Positions 42,930 through 53,700 are shown, counted from the stretch's first letter. The stretch: DNA of 64,000 nt from Symbiodinium natans (GCA_905221605.1 CAJNDS010002105.1:186001-250000); one strand, 5' to 3'. Notes: generated by a model not told the origin, from the letters alone. Translations and numbers: made by a program.

Positions 42930-43481
42930 TCAAGCAGTGCATCGAAGGGACGAGGCCGGCTCTGGGTGACTAACATCTGAAGCCGACAAAACAGAACCTA
43001 AACGCTGTCGACCGAAGAGCAGCAGCACGAAGCCCGACTGGGCATGCCCACGCAACAAAGGGAGTGGCCCGACGTCGACGAGGCTGGAAGCTAGCGTGGA
43101 AGAACTTGAGCATGCAAGGGATTTCAGGGATGAGAACGCACCCAGGCTCAAAAGGTCTGGCACCAATGTCACGAATCCGAAACGCGAAGCGCCAAACATT
43201 GGAAGGCTTGCTTCAAGGCATGCAGCTGCTCGGGCTGCTGGAGATGAGTCGGACCCTGCGAAGTCCAACACAGAAAGGCTGAAAATGCGAGAGTGGCCGA
43301 ATGGAGCTGATGCCAGACCAAGACAAACAAAGCTCTGTACCGGCAACAAGCTAGCCACTTGAGTTGCAGCCTCCACTTCAGCATAGTGCGCATTGAACTC
43401 CAGCCGAAGGATCTCGAGCTGGGTGCCCGAATCTGAAAGTGTGATTTTCCACTTTGGCACTGTTCTTGCACTGAAAATCAC
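42930..43481 (-). CDS. First exon-like segment of the repeat gene: N-terminal module followed by dodecapeptides
   Basis: After a polypyrimidine tract ending CCCACAG, an exon starts at 43481 and reads VIFSARTVPKWKITLSDSG, then TQLEILRLEFNAHY, before the first units (LPVQSFVCLG) appear at about 43365. The non-repeat part is about 40 residues and looks like a beta-rich head. It is the only place where a structured sequence leads directly into the repeats, so it probably marks the 5' side of the repeat domain. The upstream GTG at 43526 is not a convincing start. Upstream exons on the minus strand are not identified. Confidence 0.58.
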   Translation of the reverse strand: MIFSARTVPKWKITLSDSGTQLEILRLEFNAHYAEVEAATQVASLLPVQSFVCLGLASAPFGHSRIFSLSVLDFAGSDSSPAARAAACLEASLPMFGASRFGFVTLVPDLLSLGAFSSLKSLACSSSSTLASSLVDVGPLPLLRGHAQSGFVLLLFGRQRLGSVLSASDVSHPEPASSLRCTA

Positions 43482-44018
43482 CTGTGGGAAGTCGACAGTG
43501 CTACCCTTCGGAGCCTCAGTTGCCACGGAGATTCAAGGCAGACCGAGCTTCCGAATCGGGGCTTAAGTTTGCTCCACCTTGCTCCACCTTGTTGCTCGCT
43601 TTGTTGCTCGCCTTTGAAACTCTCAGATCCGGGCCGGGTTGATCTCCAGCGGAGCAGGGAGCATGGCGATGCCGTCGTCTTTCAGGGCTATCCATGCCCG
43701 CACCTGCCAGACCTGAAGTCAACATCCACAATCACATGTCCGATGGCCACGCGGCCACGCGCACAGCATCTGCTCTGCGCGGCAGCGAAAGGTTTGTGTT
43801 CTGGCCTGGGTGAAGATCAGGAGCAGGTGGAGTACCCATGCCACTGTGGATTGGCTTCTCGCCATCTTCTTCCTTCCAAGTTCCCATCACCCTCTGCACA
43901 ACCTCCAGACCAGTGAAACGTTAACTTAACGTTCTGTACAAAGTACCAGTTTTTGCTGGGACCTTGTGATTCTTGTCCCGGTGCTCCTTCGGCTGCTGTA
44001 ATTTCCATCCCTCTGCAG

Positions 44019-44455
44019 AGATCTGTGCAAGTGCACCTCAAACCCGGCTACGAATACTCTCCTGGGCGGGCACCCTTCAGCACGGGACCTGACACCGGGA
44101 TATTCGGCAGCGACGTCTACACGTTCATCCAGCAAGAGTCTGCTGTGGGGGCCTTCATGCCTATCACAGGGCAGCTGGCCTTTGACCAGACATGCCCTGC
44201 TCTTGGCAACTACATCTACGCTTCCAAACCACAAAAACTGGCATCGTGAGAACGACAGTCCAGTGCGCCAAGAGCAGTCGCCAAGGGCAGCTGACATGCA
44301 AGTCACATGTCATGCAACTGTTTGCAGATCTCAGCACCCGATATTGTCACGCAGCACGACCGTGGACTTTCTAGCTCGGTCTATTCTCACCGTCCGCGGT
44401 TCCGAGGGCTCCCGGGGCAGAGAGGTGGCATCAACTTCCCAGTGGGGCTTCCATC
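44019..44455 (+). CDS. Candidate two-exon gene fragment, plus strand
   Basis: Exon 44019-44245 follows a clear CCATCCCTCTGCAG acceptor. It reads as good protein (SVQVHLKPGYEYSPGRAPF, DVYTFIQQESAVGAF, GQLAFDQTCPALGNYIYAS) and meets a GTGAGA donor. Exon 44328-44455 follows CTGTTTGCAG and meets a GTGAGC donor. Its best frame (ISAPDIVTQHDRGLSSSVYS, then PRFRGLPGQRGG) begins in phase 0, while exon 1 ends in phase 2, unless exon 1 uses a GC donor five bases earlier. Pro/Gly-rich PRFRG and SPGRAPF pieces recall sperm-tail PG-rich (SHIPPO) repeats, which would imply an axonemal protein, but the match is weak. Confidence 0.42.
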
Positions 44456-44619
44456 GTGAGCACTCCTGAGCGCGACAACTACAGTCTCTTGGTCTGCCCA
44501 TGTCCTCTCATGTCCCCTCAACTCGCAGAAAAAACCAAAAAGGTGATGTGTTCTCTTAGCTTCCGCAGACTACGAGCCTGGACCAGGGCTATGTGAAGCC
44601 TCGGCCCGCGAACGTGGAA

Positions 44620-44664
44620 GAGACGTGGGAGAGACGTGGGAGAGACGTGGGAGAGACGTGGAAG
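44620..44664. repeat. 11-mer tandem repeat
   Basis: Four copies of AGAGACGTGGG stand in tandem, the last with one change. Confidence 0.92.
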
Positions 44665-44970
44665 TGAGGAAAAGAAAGCATTCTTTGAGTATAAAAGAGA
44701 GCATATCGGCATATCGGGAGAGCATCATCGGGTCACAAGAGAACCTCTGAGTCCCCAGCCTTGCCCAGTGCAGCCTGCGTTCAGTGTTCAGTGTCTTCAG
44801 CAGTGCTTAATTTCGAAGCGTGATAGCTTGATATGACACGCGGCCACTTCGCGAGCTCCGAAATTTTTGACTCCTGTGGAAAAAGTCAACACATAATCCC
44901 GTATCGGTTCGAAGAGGGTATGGGGTGGTCTGTTCGAGCTGCCAAGCTCCTTTCAAGCTCCGTATGCTCC

Positions 44971-45018
44971 GTTTGCAGATGTTTGCAGATGTTTGCAGAT
45001 GTTTGCAGATGTTTGCAG
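44971..45018. repeat. 10-mer repeat made of acceptor-like TTTGCAG
   Basis: Five near-exact copies of GTTTGCAGAT occur. Each copy contains TTTGCAG, the form of the 3' splice acceptors used by neighbouring genes. Confidence 0.95.
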
Positions 45019-45798
45019 TCTGCCCTGACGAAAGCACAGGTAGCACAGGTCTCTTCCGAGCGAACCTCGCCATGAACCATAGGCCAATATATAGGCTTCC
45101 ATACAGACTATTTGCGGGATACACCGAACAAATGACCTGAAAACAATGTGACAGGCCTGACTCGATCCGTGGAAAGATCCTATACAACCCTTGATGCACC
45201 CCTTCGAGGCAGGTCCGGTGTTCATGCGCCAAGTGGGCCAAGCACCAATCAGTTTATCTCCTCTAGAGAAAATGGCCACCCGGCGCTTCGGAATCCAGGC
45301 CGTGCGAGGACCGGGCTCCATGCCACAAAATCTAGTGATGTCCTGTTGCTCAGACACAGATTGAATCACATAGAGCGAATACGGTACCGATGGCAAAACA
45401 AGATGATCAACACAACATAAGAGCTTTTGTTGCTGCGGAGGCCGGTCGCCTTTTTTGCTGTGGGAGGTTTCTTGCTGCAGAGGAGGTCGCAAATGGGGCG
45501 CCCTTTGTTGGCTGTGGAGGTGGGAAGTCCTTTGCGGGTTGAACCTGTTGGGCCACTTGTGCTGCTACTGATCTTCAACATATTCATACTCACGCGCATA
45601 CTCATGCTCAGCCTGACTCTACATGCTACGAGTAGGAATACGAATGCGAATGCTGATACGAAGTCGAACACGAATTTGCATGAAACAACGATAGCAACAG
45701 TAGCGACATTCTGCTCGTCTGATGCTCAGGTTTGGAAAGGACCCGTAAAAATGGGTTTTGAAGCAACATGAAGCAAGTCTTCTTGAGTTGGCAGCGTC

Positions 45799-46435
45799 GG
45801 TTGGGTGTCACACGCTTCGGTCCGTGGTCTCACGTGGTCTACCATGGTCCATGGTCTGCGATCGTGAGCCCGCACGGCGGCTGGGTGTCACGCTGTTCGG
45901 CGAGGGATTGTCCCGAGGCTGGTGGTCTCCATGGTGTTCACTCTTAAGTGCACTCATGCAGTTCGGGCTCGCAGCCCTGCGGTCTCCCTTCATGAGCGCA
46001 TGGAGCCGGACGGGTGTCATGCAACTTGGGTTTGGATGCGGTTTGGATTTTGGATGCCATGCTCTCCTTCCGAGGGCTCACCAGGCCGGATGGGCTTGTG
46101 GCCTCTCATGGTCTCCCTTCATGAGTGCACAGGAGCGGGTGTCACGTGTCTTGGGTTCGTGGTCTCTCACGGTTTCTCTTCCTGTGGTCTCCCCGTGGCT
46201 TCCCAGTCTGCACCTCGGTGGATCTGATGGGTGTCACGCTCTCCAGTTTGTGCTTTCCCATACTCTCCCTTCATGAGTGCGCAGGGCCGGATGGGTGTCG
46301 CGCGACTCGGCCGGCCACATGGGTGCGGGCTTGTGGTATCCCATGGTCTCCTTTCATGCTTCATGACACAGGGCCAGATAGGTGTCGTGCAGCTCGGGCT
46401 TGTCGTCTCGCGTGGCTTCACATAGGCGCGTGCAG
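45799..46435. repeat. Degenerate ~65-130 bp minisatellite
   Basis: At least seven copies start with a GG(A/C)TGGGTGTCACGC-like word, at about 45799, 45879, 46008, 46134, 46226, 46289 and 46377. They share TCTCCCTTCATGAGTGCAC and GTGGTCTCCCATGGTCT elements in the body. Copy spacing is irregular. A 172-codon plus frame crosses it, but it is likely a by-product of the repeat. Confidence 0.85.
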
Positions 46436-47069
46436 GAAACAAGGAACATGCATTTTCGTCGCCCAAAGAATGCACTCGGCAAGAGGTTCCCATCATGCTG
46501 AAGTCTGGGGTTGGGCCGGTTCATGGATTGTTCGATGTTCTTCGGCTCACATTTATGTTTCATGCAGCTCCTGTGCATGCTTCGTAAGCAATGGTATCTT
46601 TTAGTACAGCACAGGATGTCCATTCTCCGTAAGAACAGTCCCGCCTTGACAACCAGGAGCCAAGCATCCTCCACAGCAGCTGGAGGGCCCTGGAGGGCCA
46701 CGCGGAGGTTCTCCTGCATCTGCTTGCAGGCTCTGCTATGCCCTCTTATGCCTTCTCAAGGAATATCTCAAGCAGTCTTGCAGTAAAGCGGGCGCAAAGC
46801 GCCTCACTGTCTGTGAAAGTGACGGAGGCCTTTGTTGCCTGACCTATCCTCAGCTGCGCAGTGTTATGACAGGGTCAACGTGCTGCGTGACATTGCTGTA
46901 GTTGACGGAGAGTACGACCCCGCTTCACAAACATAAGGGGGGCAAGCAAAGGCAGTTCTTGCAGTGTTCCTCAGGCAGAAGTAGGAGCGATGGTAGTTGT
47001 GTGTCATGTGGTTGTGGCGAGACCACCATGACTACGTACTTCTGTAGCAAAGTCTAATCTGGACCGTAC
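46436..47069. other. No supported gene
   Basis: No protein-like frame is visible. A possible last exon of the next minus-strand gene (EHCKNCLCLPPL) lies near 46945-46990, but its join is not secure. Confidence 0.45.
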
Positions 47070-48609
47070 TGTTGCACAGTCTTCGACGACAGCGATGAAG
47101 ATTTCGATTGCCGTCGGCTTCTTAGCTGGCTTCCAGAGGCTCACGCACAAAACATGTGACCTAACGGGCAAGCGTCTTCTCTGGCGTCCAGCCTTGCAGC
47201 GGCTGACCCTGCGCATTCTTTGCAACGCAGAGTTCCACGGCATCCTGGTTCCTGCTTTTGACTCCAGGCAGGCTTATCCCGCTTTAAAGTTGGCACCTTT
47301 AAAAACTCCAGAGAGGGAAAACGTTGGACATTGCCTGCGGTCCTGTGTCCGAGGGCGCGGATCTTTGACAAGATAGATTCGACCTCCTCCTCACTTCCGG
47401 AGACCGTGACCCGAGCAAACTGGTCCGTCTTGTCCTGGCAAGCGTCAGCATGAGTTAGGTTCTGCATTACTTTAAATATGTTAAATATGGTTTATTCGAT
47501 ATGTTAAGTTGAACCTAGGTTGGCAGAGTAAAGCACGCACTCACGCACTCACGCACGCACACAAACGATTGTTCTCACGTTTTTTATCAGAAAGAGATCT
47601 ACGGGTTCAAATCTGCTTCGTTAAGGGCCGACTCTCTCGTTTCTCAGCGCTCTGAGCGAAGGCAGTCCTGGATGTCCAGCTTCTGGGAGGCACAGAGTCC
47701 TGCGGGGTCTGCTCTCAGTGCATCTCAAAGGTCTCCAAGAGCCGCCACGCAAAGAACACCCCAACAAAAAGACACACAAAACAAACTTCTGAGTTTCAAC
47801 GCCCTTCCCCTTCGCAAACATCTTCACGAATATCCAAATTCCTTTCTCACTCCGAGACGCCTGTGACCTGCTTGCACAGATGCTTTGGGACGGGGATAGT
47901 TCGGCTGGTGCCACTCCTGAGATCGGCTGGGCAGCACGTAAGAGCAGCACTTGACCCCAATGTTGGGCCCTGGAAGTCAGTCCCCCTCTCAAGGCCCCGA
48001 CTGCGACAGCCCGTTTTTGCCTGCGCGAGATTGCTTCACGAAATGTCTTAGGTGCGAAATGTGCGGAGTTCATCTGCGGCCTTCGGCTCCTTCTCTGACA
48101 GAGCCCCCTCCACCGTCCTCCACAGCTCTTGAACCACATTCTTCATGCAAATAGTGATGTACGCGTGTCGTCCAACGGTTGGTCTGTGTGCATGAGCCAG
48201 ATTTAGTAGTCTATGCAAAGTGACAGTGGGTTCGGCGTCCTTAGTCGCTTCTGCCCCTTCACAGTTTGTTTCGCCCTCTGCCACCTCCGCCTGTGCTTCC
48301 TCAGCCACGGCGACGTGGAAATTCTCCTCCGATCCACTGAAGTCCGCCTTCAATTGGTCATCTGCCGGCACAGGCGTGTGGTTGAGGAAATCCATGCAAG
48401 TCCAAGTGGATGCCTGAGAGTTGCAATCCTCAGAGCTGCTTTCCGAGGATCCAGTCTCGCCCTCCTCCGCGCTTCCTGCAGACAACCACCCCCGCGAAAT
48501 GGGGTTCTCTCAAGATTCGGCACATTCTGCTAGCCTGATGCTTCAGGAGGCTGCTCTCCAGCAGCTTTAGACTCTTGCTGCGCCTGGCGGCAGTCGTGGA
48601 GCCAGCACC
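47070..48609 (-). CDS. Hypothetical multi-exon protein, acidic N-terminal half
   Basis: The family is unrecognised. Exon 48535-48609 (WLHDCRQAQQESKAAGEQP) ends in phase 1 at a GC donor. It joins in phase to the exon from 48475, giving EASGSAEEGETGSS followed by a long Glu/Ala/Asp-rich region, and this exon is open to TAA at 48048. A second chain lies downstream: 47868-47916 (EWHQPNYPRPKASVQA, GT donor), 47668-47699 (GLCASQKLDIQ, GA donor), 47335-47434 (DKTDQFARVTVSGSEEEVES, then ILSKIRALGHRTA; GC donor) and 47070-47125 (KKPTAIEIFIAVVEDCAT). All four agree in phase. The acidic exon could splice to the second chain before its stop, making one gene, or they may be two genes. The FARVTVSGSEEEVESIL segment suggests a small alpha/beta domain. 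Confidence 0.55.
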
Positions 48610-48847
48610 CTATTTATATAGATGCATAATTTCCTGCGGATAGATAGATGAGTCAAAAGATAGGTATAAGATTCATACAAATACACACGCAAGTCCAGAA
48701 TGTCAGACATACGAGGACTGGGGACTCCACAACAGCCTCTACACGCTACACCCCATGGCCTGCTGCTCTACCTGCGGGCGGCGCTTGTCCTCCCAAAGTT
48801 GTTTGATAGCTTGTTTGTGCGTGACTGCCTTCGCCTGCAGCTACTGC
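48610..48847. other. Short intergenic stretch
   Basis: It contains TATTTATATAG and several GATA repeats (about 48640-48665) just upstream of the acidic gene's first recognised exon. No gene is seen. Confidence 0.45.
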
Positions 48848-49521
<674 letters not shown>

Positions 49522-50911
49522 GCTACTGCTTCTACCTTTCTTCTGCTTCTGCTTTTAACCTGGTTATGCCTATTGCTACGAATACTCTTGATTTGCACAA
49601 AGGGACTGCAGAGCGACTTTGAAGGCGACTTTGAAGCACCTCTACTGCTTTCGGCACCGGCCTGGTTGTCAGATGGCTGAGTCTGCTTAGGAGCAGTCGT
49701 CCTTGCGTCAGCCTCACGCGAAACAACAGAATCACACAACACATGCTTTGCTTTAGCAATGTGCAAGTTCGCATGCTTTTCGCGTGCGAATGCCAACCTT
49801 TGCAAGCGCAGTCATGTGGTGCTTGCTTGCAAAGTGAATCTATCCTTTGGACTCCCGCTTCTTACTGGTCCATGCTGGAATCAATACGTTTCTGTTGCCA
49901 GAGACGCTTCCTGTCACTAGAATATCCAAGGCCATTGCATAGAACTTGAAGCCGCAAGCACCCTGACACCGCGCAATCCTGAACCCTTAACTCCACGTTT
50001 TGAACAGACCTCCCGAACCGAGGGCAGCTTCTCGAAGTTCAGGCTAATAACAGGACCGGGACCCACATGAAGACCATATGCGAAATGCAATGGGCAAGGG
50101 TGTCTGTGTCTGGTGTCTGGGCATGTCTCGGTATCTCTCAACAAGCTTACATCGCCTGTGGAGCCGCATCCCGGGCCGCACCATCTGGGCGCCTTCCGGG
50201 GGTTCAGGGGTTCTGGCAGATCGTGAGAGCTCACGGCTCCGGGGAAGCCCGCGCCTCTCTGCCCGAGGGGCCTCCTGGCTGCGCTGTGGAGAAGGGATTG
50301 GTTTTTGCTTTTTCAAATAAAAACAAGTATACAATTGTAATATTTAATGTGTTCCGGCACGACTGGAAGTTAGATACTAACATCACTGCAAATCAGCGCA
50401 GAATGTTAGAATAAAACTGTCTTCTATGTTTTTAGTTACTTCTGGAATACTGATAGAATGCCTTGGAATGCTTAAGGAATGGTAGCACAACTTGGCCCAA
50501 ATCGCTTCCCACGCACCCCGATGCCTCCTTGGGAGGTCTTGGCCGTTCTTGTGGAGCCTATCCACCAGAGACGAAGCGCCAAATCCCGCACATCGGTGAG
50601 ACGGACTATGCTGATGTCTGATGCGCCTTTCCATCGCGGACCAGCCGGTCGTGCCTGGGGCGCTGACCTGCCATTGACGAACGCGCTCTTCAACTCTCAG
50701 ATCGGTGGCTCAAGAAGCTGCAGCAACGGGTGCATCACCAACTCGCCGAGGATGCGACCAGGTTTCGGTCTTCTGTCGCCCGCTTGCACATCACGAGCCC
50801 TGCGAGCATCGGCAGCCGATGTTGCATTGAACGCCACTGGGCTGTGTGTTTGCAAGGGATCTGAGGCAATGCACCTGCGCGGCCTGTCAGTGCCAGGTGG
50901 GATGTAGTCAC
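49522..50911. other. No clearly supported gene
   Basis: Minus-strand pieces at 50500-50570 (DRLHKNGQDLPRRHRGAWEA) are protein-like and could be exons downstream of 50912-50956, but no consistent join was found. The rest shows nothing. Confidence 0.4.
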
Positions 50912-50956
50912 CTCGCGCTGCTTCAGGGCGACCTCTCCTGCCATCTCGCAATTTTC
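50912..50956 (-). CDS. Candidate 15-codon exon
   Basis: ENCEMAGEVALKQRE stands between a GGCTCAG acceptor and a GTGACT donor, in phase 0 at both ends, about 250 bp downstream of the Arg/Asp-rich gene. It may belong to a separate small gene or to an alternative 3' end. Confidence 0.3.
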
Positions 50957-51202
50957 CTGAGCCATGGGCCATTGACACAGTCGCAACATGTTGCAACATA
51001 AGAAGGCAAGAAATGGCTGCAAACTCGCCATTGTCATTGCCAAAAGTCCGCTTGCGGTGTTCGCGTCCTCTCGATCACGATTGTGACGAACATCAGGCTT
51101 CCTGAAGCAATGGGCAGGGGCCCGGCAGAAGGCGGGAAGCGCCCGCTCCAGGGACTCCGAATGCCACCGCTGCCAACTGATGCTAATGGATGCTAATTGC
51201 TG

Positions 51203-52099
51203 CTAATTGCTGCTGAGCTGCCTTATCTGCCTTTCTTTGAACTGCACCTTGCGCACTCGACGGCTCCTCGAGTGGTTAGCCACATCCTGGGAATTGCCGT
51301 GATGCTCCGCTTCGCGATGATCTACACGGCGCTCTTCACCATGTCTGTGATGCATCATGTCGTATTCATCTTGGTGCCTCCGCCCACCATGCCCACCTTG
51401 GCTGGCCTGTCCAGACCGTTCACGGAAGCCGTGCTCCCGGTCGAGGTCTCGATCTGGACGGCGGTCGAAGCGTTCCCTATCAAACCGCTGGTCCCCATCG
51501 CGCTCATGGTGAGGCCGATGATCAGGCCGCTGATCATGCCGATGATCAGGTCGGTCTGGCCTGTCTCGCTCAGGATTCTGGGCATGTCTCTCCCGAAACC
51601 GACCCCTGTCTTCGAACCTCTCCCAGTCAGGCTGGTCGTAGCGATCTGTCTGCCGAGAGTAGCGATCCTGCCGATCCTGCCGATCATCCGCATAATTGTC
51701 ATGCCGACCACCTTTCCCATAGCCGTATCGGGAATCATGACGGGGCTCGTCATAGCCTCTCACAAGGTCTGGAGGACGGCCACGTGCATTCCCCTCACGA
51801 TGTCTGGGATCCGGACGTCTGAGGGCTGGGAGCTCCTCGTTTCGGACGTCCCGGTTGTCCCGAACATCCCGGTCCCGGTTGTCCCGGTCCCGGTTGTCCC
51901 GGTCCCGGTTGTCCCGGTCCCGGTTGTCCCGGTCCCGGTTGTCCCGGTCGTGGCGATCTCGGAAGGCCTGATGCTGGTTCCCGTAATGGTTGCCAGGGTT
52001 GCCATGGCCTCGGTCTACAGCCTCTCTCCGATCTCGGTAGGAACGGCTCCTGTCATGTCTGGTGGCATAGCGATCACCTCGGTCTGATCGCGCGGCCAT
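51203..52099 (-). CDS. Arg/Asp-rich low-complexity protein, 298 aa, intronless
   Basis: It has a true ATG (MAARSDRGDRY) and a TAG at 51203-51205. Composition is dominated by Arg, Asp, His, Gly and Glu throughout, with a pentapeptide RDNRD repeated about six times at residues 51-84. A basic end (SRSRRVRKVQFKERQIRQ) closes the protein. Mixed-charge RD/RE/RS tracts are typical of RNA-processing proteins such as SR-like and U1-70K-type tails, so a nuclear RNA-binding or condensate role is plausible; no folded domain is visible. The opposite strand is open for 296 codons and would give a hydrophobic Val/Pro-rich product, which I reject as a shadow. The lack of introns contrasts with LSM7 and hints at a retrogene. 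Confidence 0.68.
   Translation of the reverse strand: MAARSDRGDRYATRHDRSRSYRDRREAVDRGHGNPGNHYGNQHQAFRDRHDRDNRDRDNRDRDNRDRDNRDRDNRDRDVRDNRDVRNEELPALRRPDPRHREGNARGRPPDLVRGYDEPRHDSRYGYGKGGRHDNYADDRQDRQDRYSRQTDRYDQPDWERFEDRGRFRERHAQNPERDRPDRPDHRHDQRPDHRPHHERDGDQRFDRERFDRRPDRDLDREHGFRERSGQASQGGHGGRRHQDEYDMMHHRHGEERRVDHREAEHHGNSQDVANHSRSRRVRKVQFKERQIRQLSSN
51850..51950. repeat. 15-bp tandem repeat within the RD-rich gene
   Basis: Six nearly identical copies of a 15-mer (plus strand GTCCCGGTCCCGGTT) encode the RDNRD pentapeptide. Near identity at the DNA level suggests recent expansion. Confidence 0.93.
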
Positions 52100-53289
52100 C
52101 AGATACGGCCGTCACCAGACAAGAAATCCATGGGGCCCTGCTGTACCCTCAAAGGAAAGCAGGGCTCACATGAAGCTATTGTTGGTCAGTTGATACGTTC
52201 AGCTGCATCTACTGCATGTTCAATTTTTCACATAGCTACCCTCCCATCCTTCACTTGTAACTGCAGATACCATTATAGTTCGCTACATCTTGGGTGCATC
52301 CGGCAGTGGGAAATTTTCTTAACAAGACCTTCTTGCAGTCATGGAGTCGTACTGAGTCATATAAGGTCGACTTCTCCGAGCCAATGTTTTGCAACGTGGA
52401 TTTGGTGCAGCACAGCTCGGCAGGCCCGACACGGCAGGTCCCAATCAAGACTTGTGTGACCGAACCATTCACCCGGATTTTGCTGTCTGCGCTCGGCGTC
52501 CCTCACTCTCGAACCTCAGTCGGGAGTCAAAAGACTAAAATTCCTCGTGCACTAGCAGTAGCATCTCAAATTCTGATTCTTTGTGGACGTGGGATCCATA
52601 GAGGTCCCAGCCGTTCGCCCGAACTCCCCTCGCCAAGCCCGGCGGAAGTGTTTTGGGAACTCCTGCCACGATTCTGCGAGCACGCGCAGCTGATCTAGAA
52701 GATCACACAGGATGAACAACGTCTCCCACCCCCACCCGCCTTCTTTCCAAAGATGAGCTGTGTAAGGTGCACGAACTCCCATGGCTCAATCCTTCAACAA
52801 CTGCACGCAAGACAACACTGCCGCACACTGCCACTTCTGCGGCCACTCATTTCCAAGTCGGCAACTGCTCTGGTCGGAGCTTGGCATACTCTTCAGGCAG
52901 CTTGTTGATCAATGTCGTGTGGCACTGGCAGGTCAGTCGCATCGGTCGCAGTGGTCCTAAGACACTTTGCTCAGCATTTGCTCAGACTTGCTCTCTCAGA
53001 ATCAGCTTCCACAAGCCAGCTCGGCTTCCAGGATTCGACTCAACGAGTTCGACATCCTTAGACACGATCAAAGCGCTGCTTGTCCTGTCCATGCCCTCGG
53101 GCCATATCTCTATATGTAAATTCTATACTAGTTTCAAAACAAAAGCATGAACAAGCCGAGTCGCATTTTCCGCCGGTATCTGAATGCGGTGTTCGTGAGG
53201 TTGCGAAGATCACGAGGGTCAACATTCAGAGCTGAGAGCGCCCAAGACACTCAATCGCTGCATTGAATGGACAAAAGAAGGTGTGAAGC
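52100..53289. other. No supported gene
   Basis: Only short frames are present on both strands. I see no repeats or splice-consistent exons. Confidence 0.5.
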
Positions 53290-53700
53290 TTAGGTGCAGC
53301 AGCGAAGGTCAGAAGAATGTTTGATGAGTTTGATGCCTCTTCTGCGTTCCGCTGCCGCCTCGAAGTCCAGCTTTATGTATGAAGTCATGACCTCTCCCGG
53401 AAAACGCAGGCATACGGCGGCATACGCAGGCCACGGCTGACTGCTCTTGATGACCACATGAAACACTGCCTTCTGTACAGCTCCTGTGCCACAGCTGTAT
53501 GAAATTCGCATCAGTTCCCGTACCCAGAGGCTTTTGAACGGAGAGCGGAAGTTTCTGGGTTCCTCGGCCACACCTACAGGAACGCGGTCGCGAATGTTGG
53601 GTTTCGGGGTACTTCTTTTGGCTTGTGACCAGTGGACCTTTAGAAAGCCTCTCGGTACACCACCCGGGAACCAGCGCATCATGTTCCAACCGTGCTTCAA
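53290..53700 (-). CDS. Candidate minus-strand coding stretch, unrecognised
   Basis: One minus frame of about 136 codons contains plausible protein: PNIRDRVPVGVAEEPRNF, SLWVRELMRISYSCGTG, EVMTSYIKLDFEAAAERR. Potential acceptors inside it mean the true exons could be shorter, and a second frame is also open. No family match. Confidence 0.3.
   Translation of the reverse strand: MKHGWNMMRWFPGGVPRGFLKVHWSQAKRSTPKPNIRDRVPVGVAEEPRNFRSPFKSLWVRELMRISYSCGTGAVQKAVFHVVIKSSQPWPAYAAVCLRFPGEVMTSYIKLDFEAAAERRRGIKLIKHSSDLRCCT

Larger units (their letters stand above)
44456..45798. other. Tandem-repeat-rich stretch without a supported gene
   Basis: It holds the 11-mer repeat at 44620-44664 and the 10-mer repeat at 44971-45018. 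At 45430-45520 there are several degenerate copies of TTGCTGYGGAGG. Open frames across it are low-complexity or lack splice partners. Confidence 0.5.

Noticed and set aside
47585-47625. GGTTCAAATC as a tRNA B box
   Set aside because: No matching A box or acceptor stem is present at the right distance.
51197-52087. Plus-strand 296-codon hydrophobic ORF
   Set aside because: It is the antisense of the Arg/Asp-rich gene. Its Val/Pro repeats follow from the 15-mer, and the minus frame has a proper ATG and a sensible composition.
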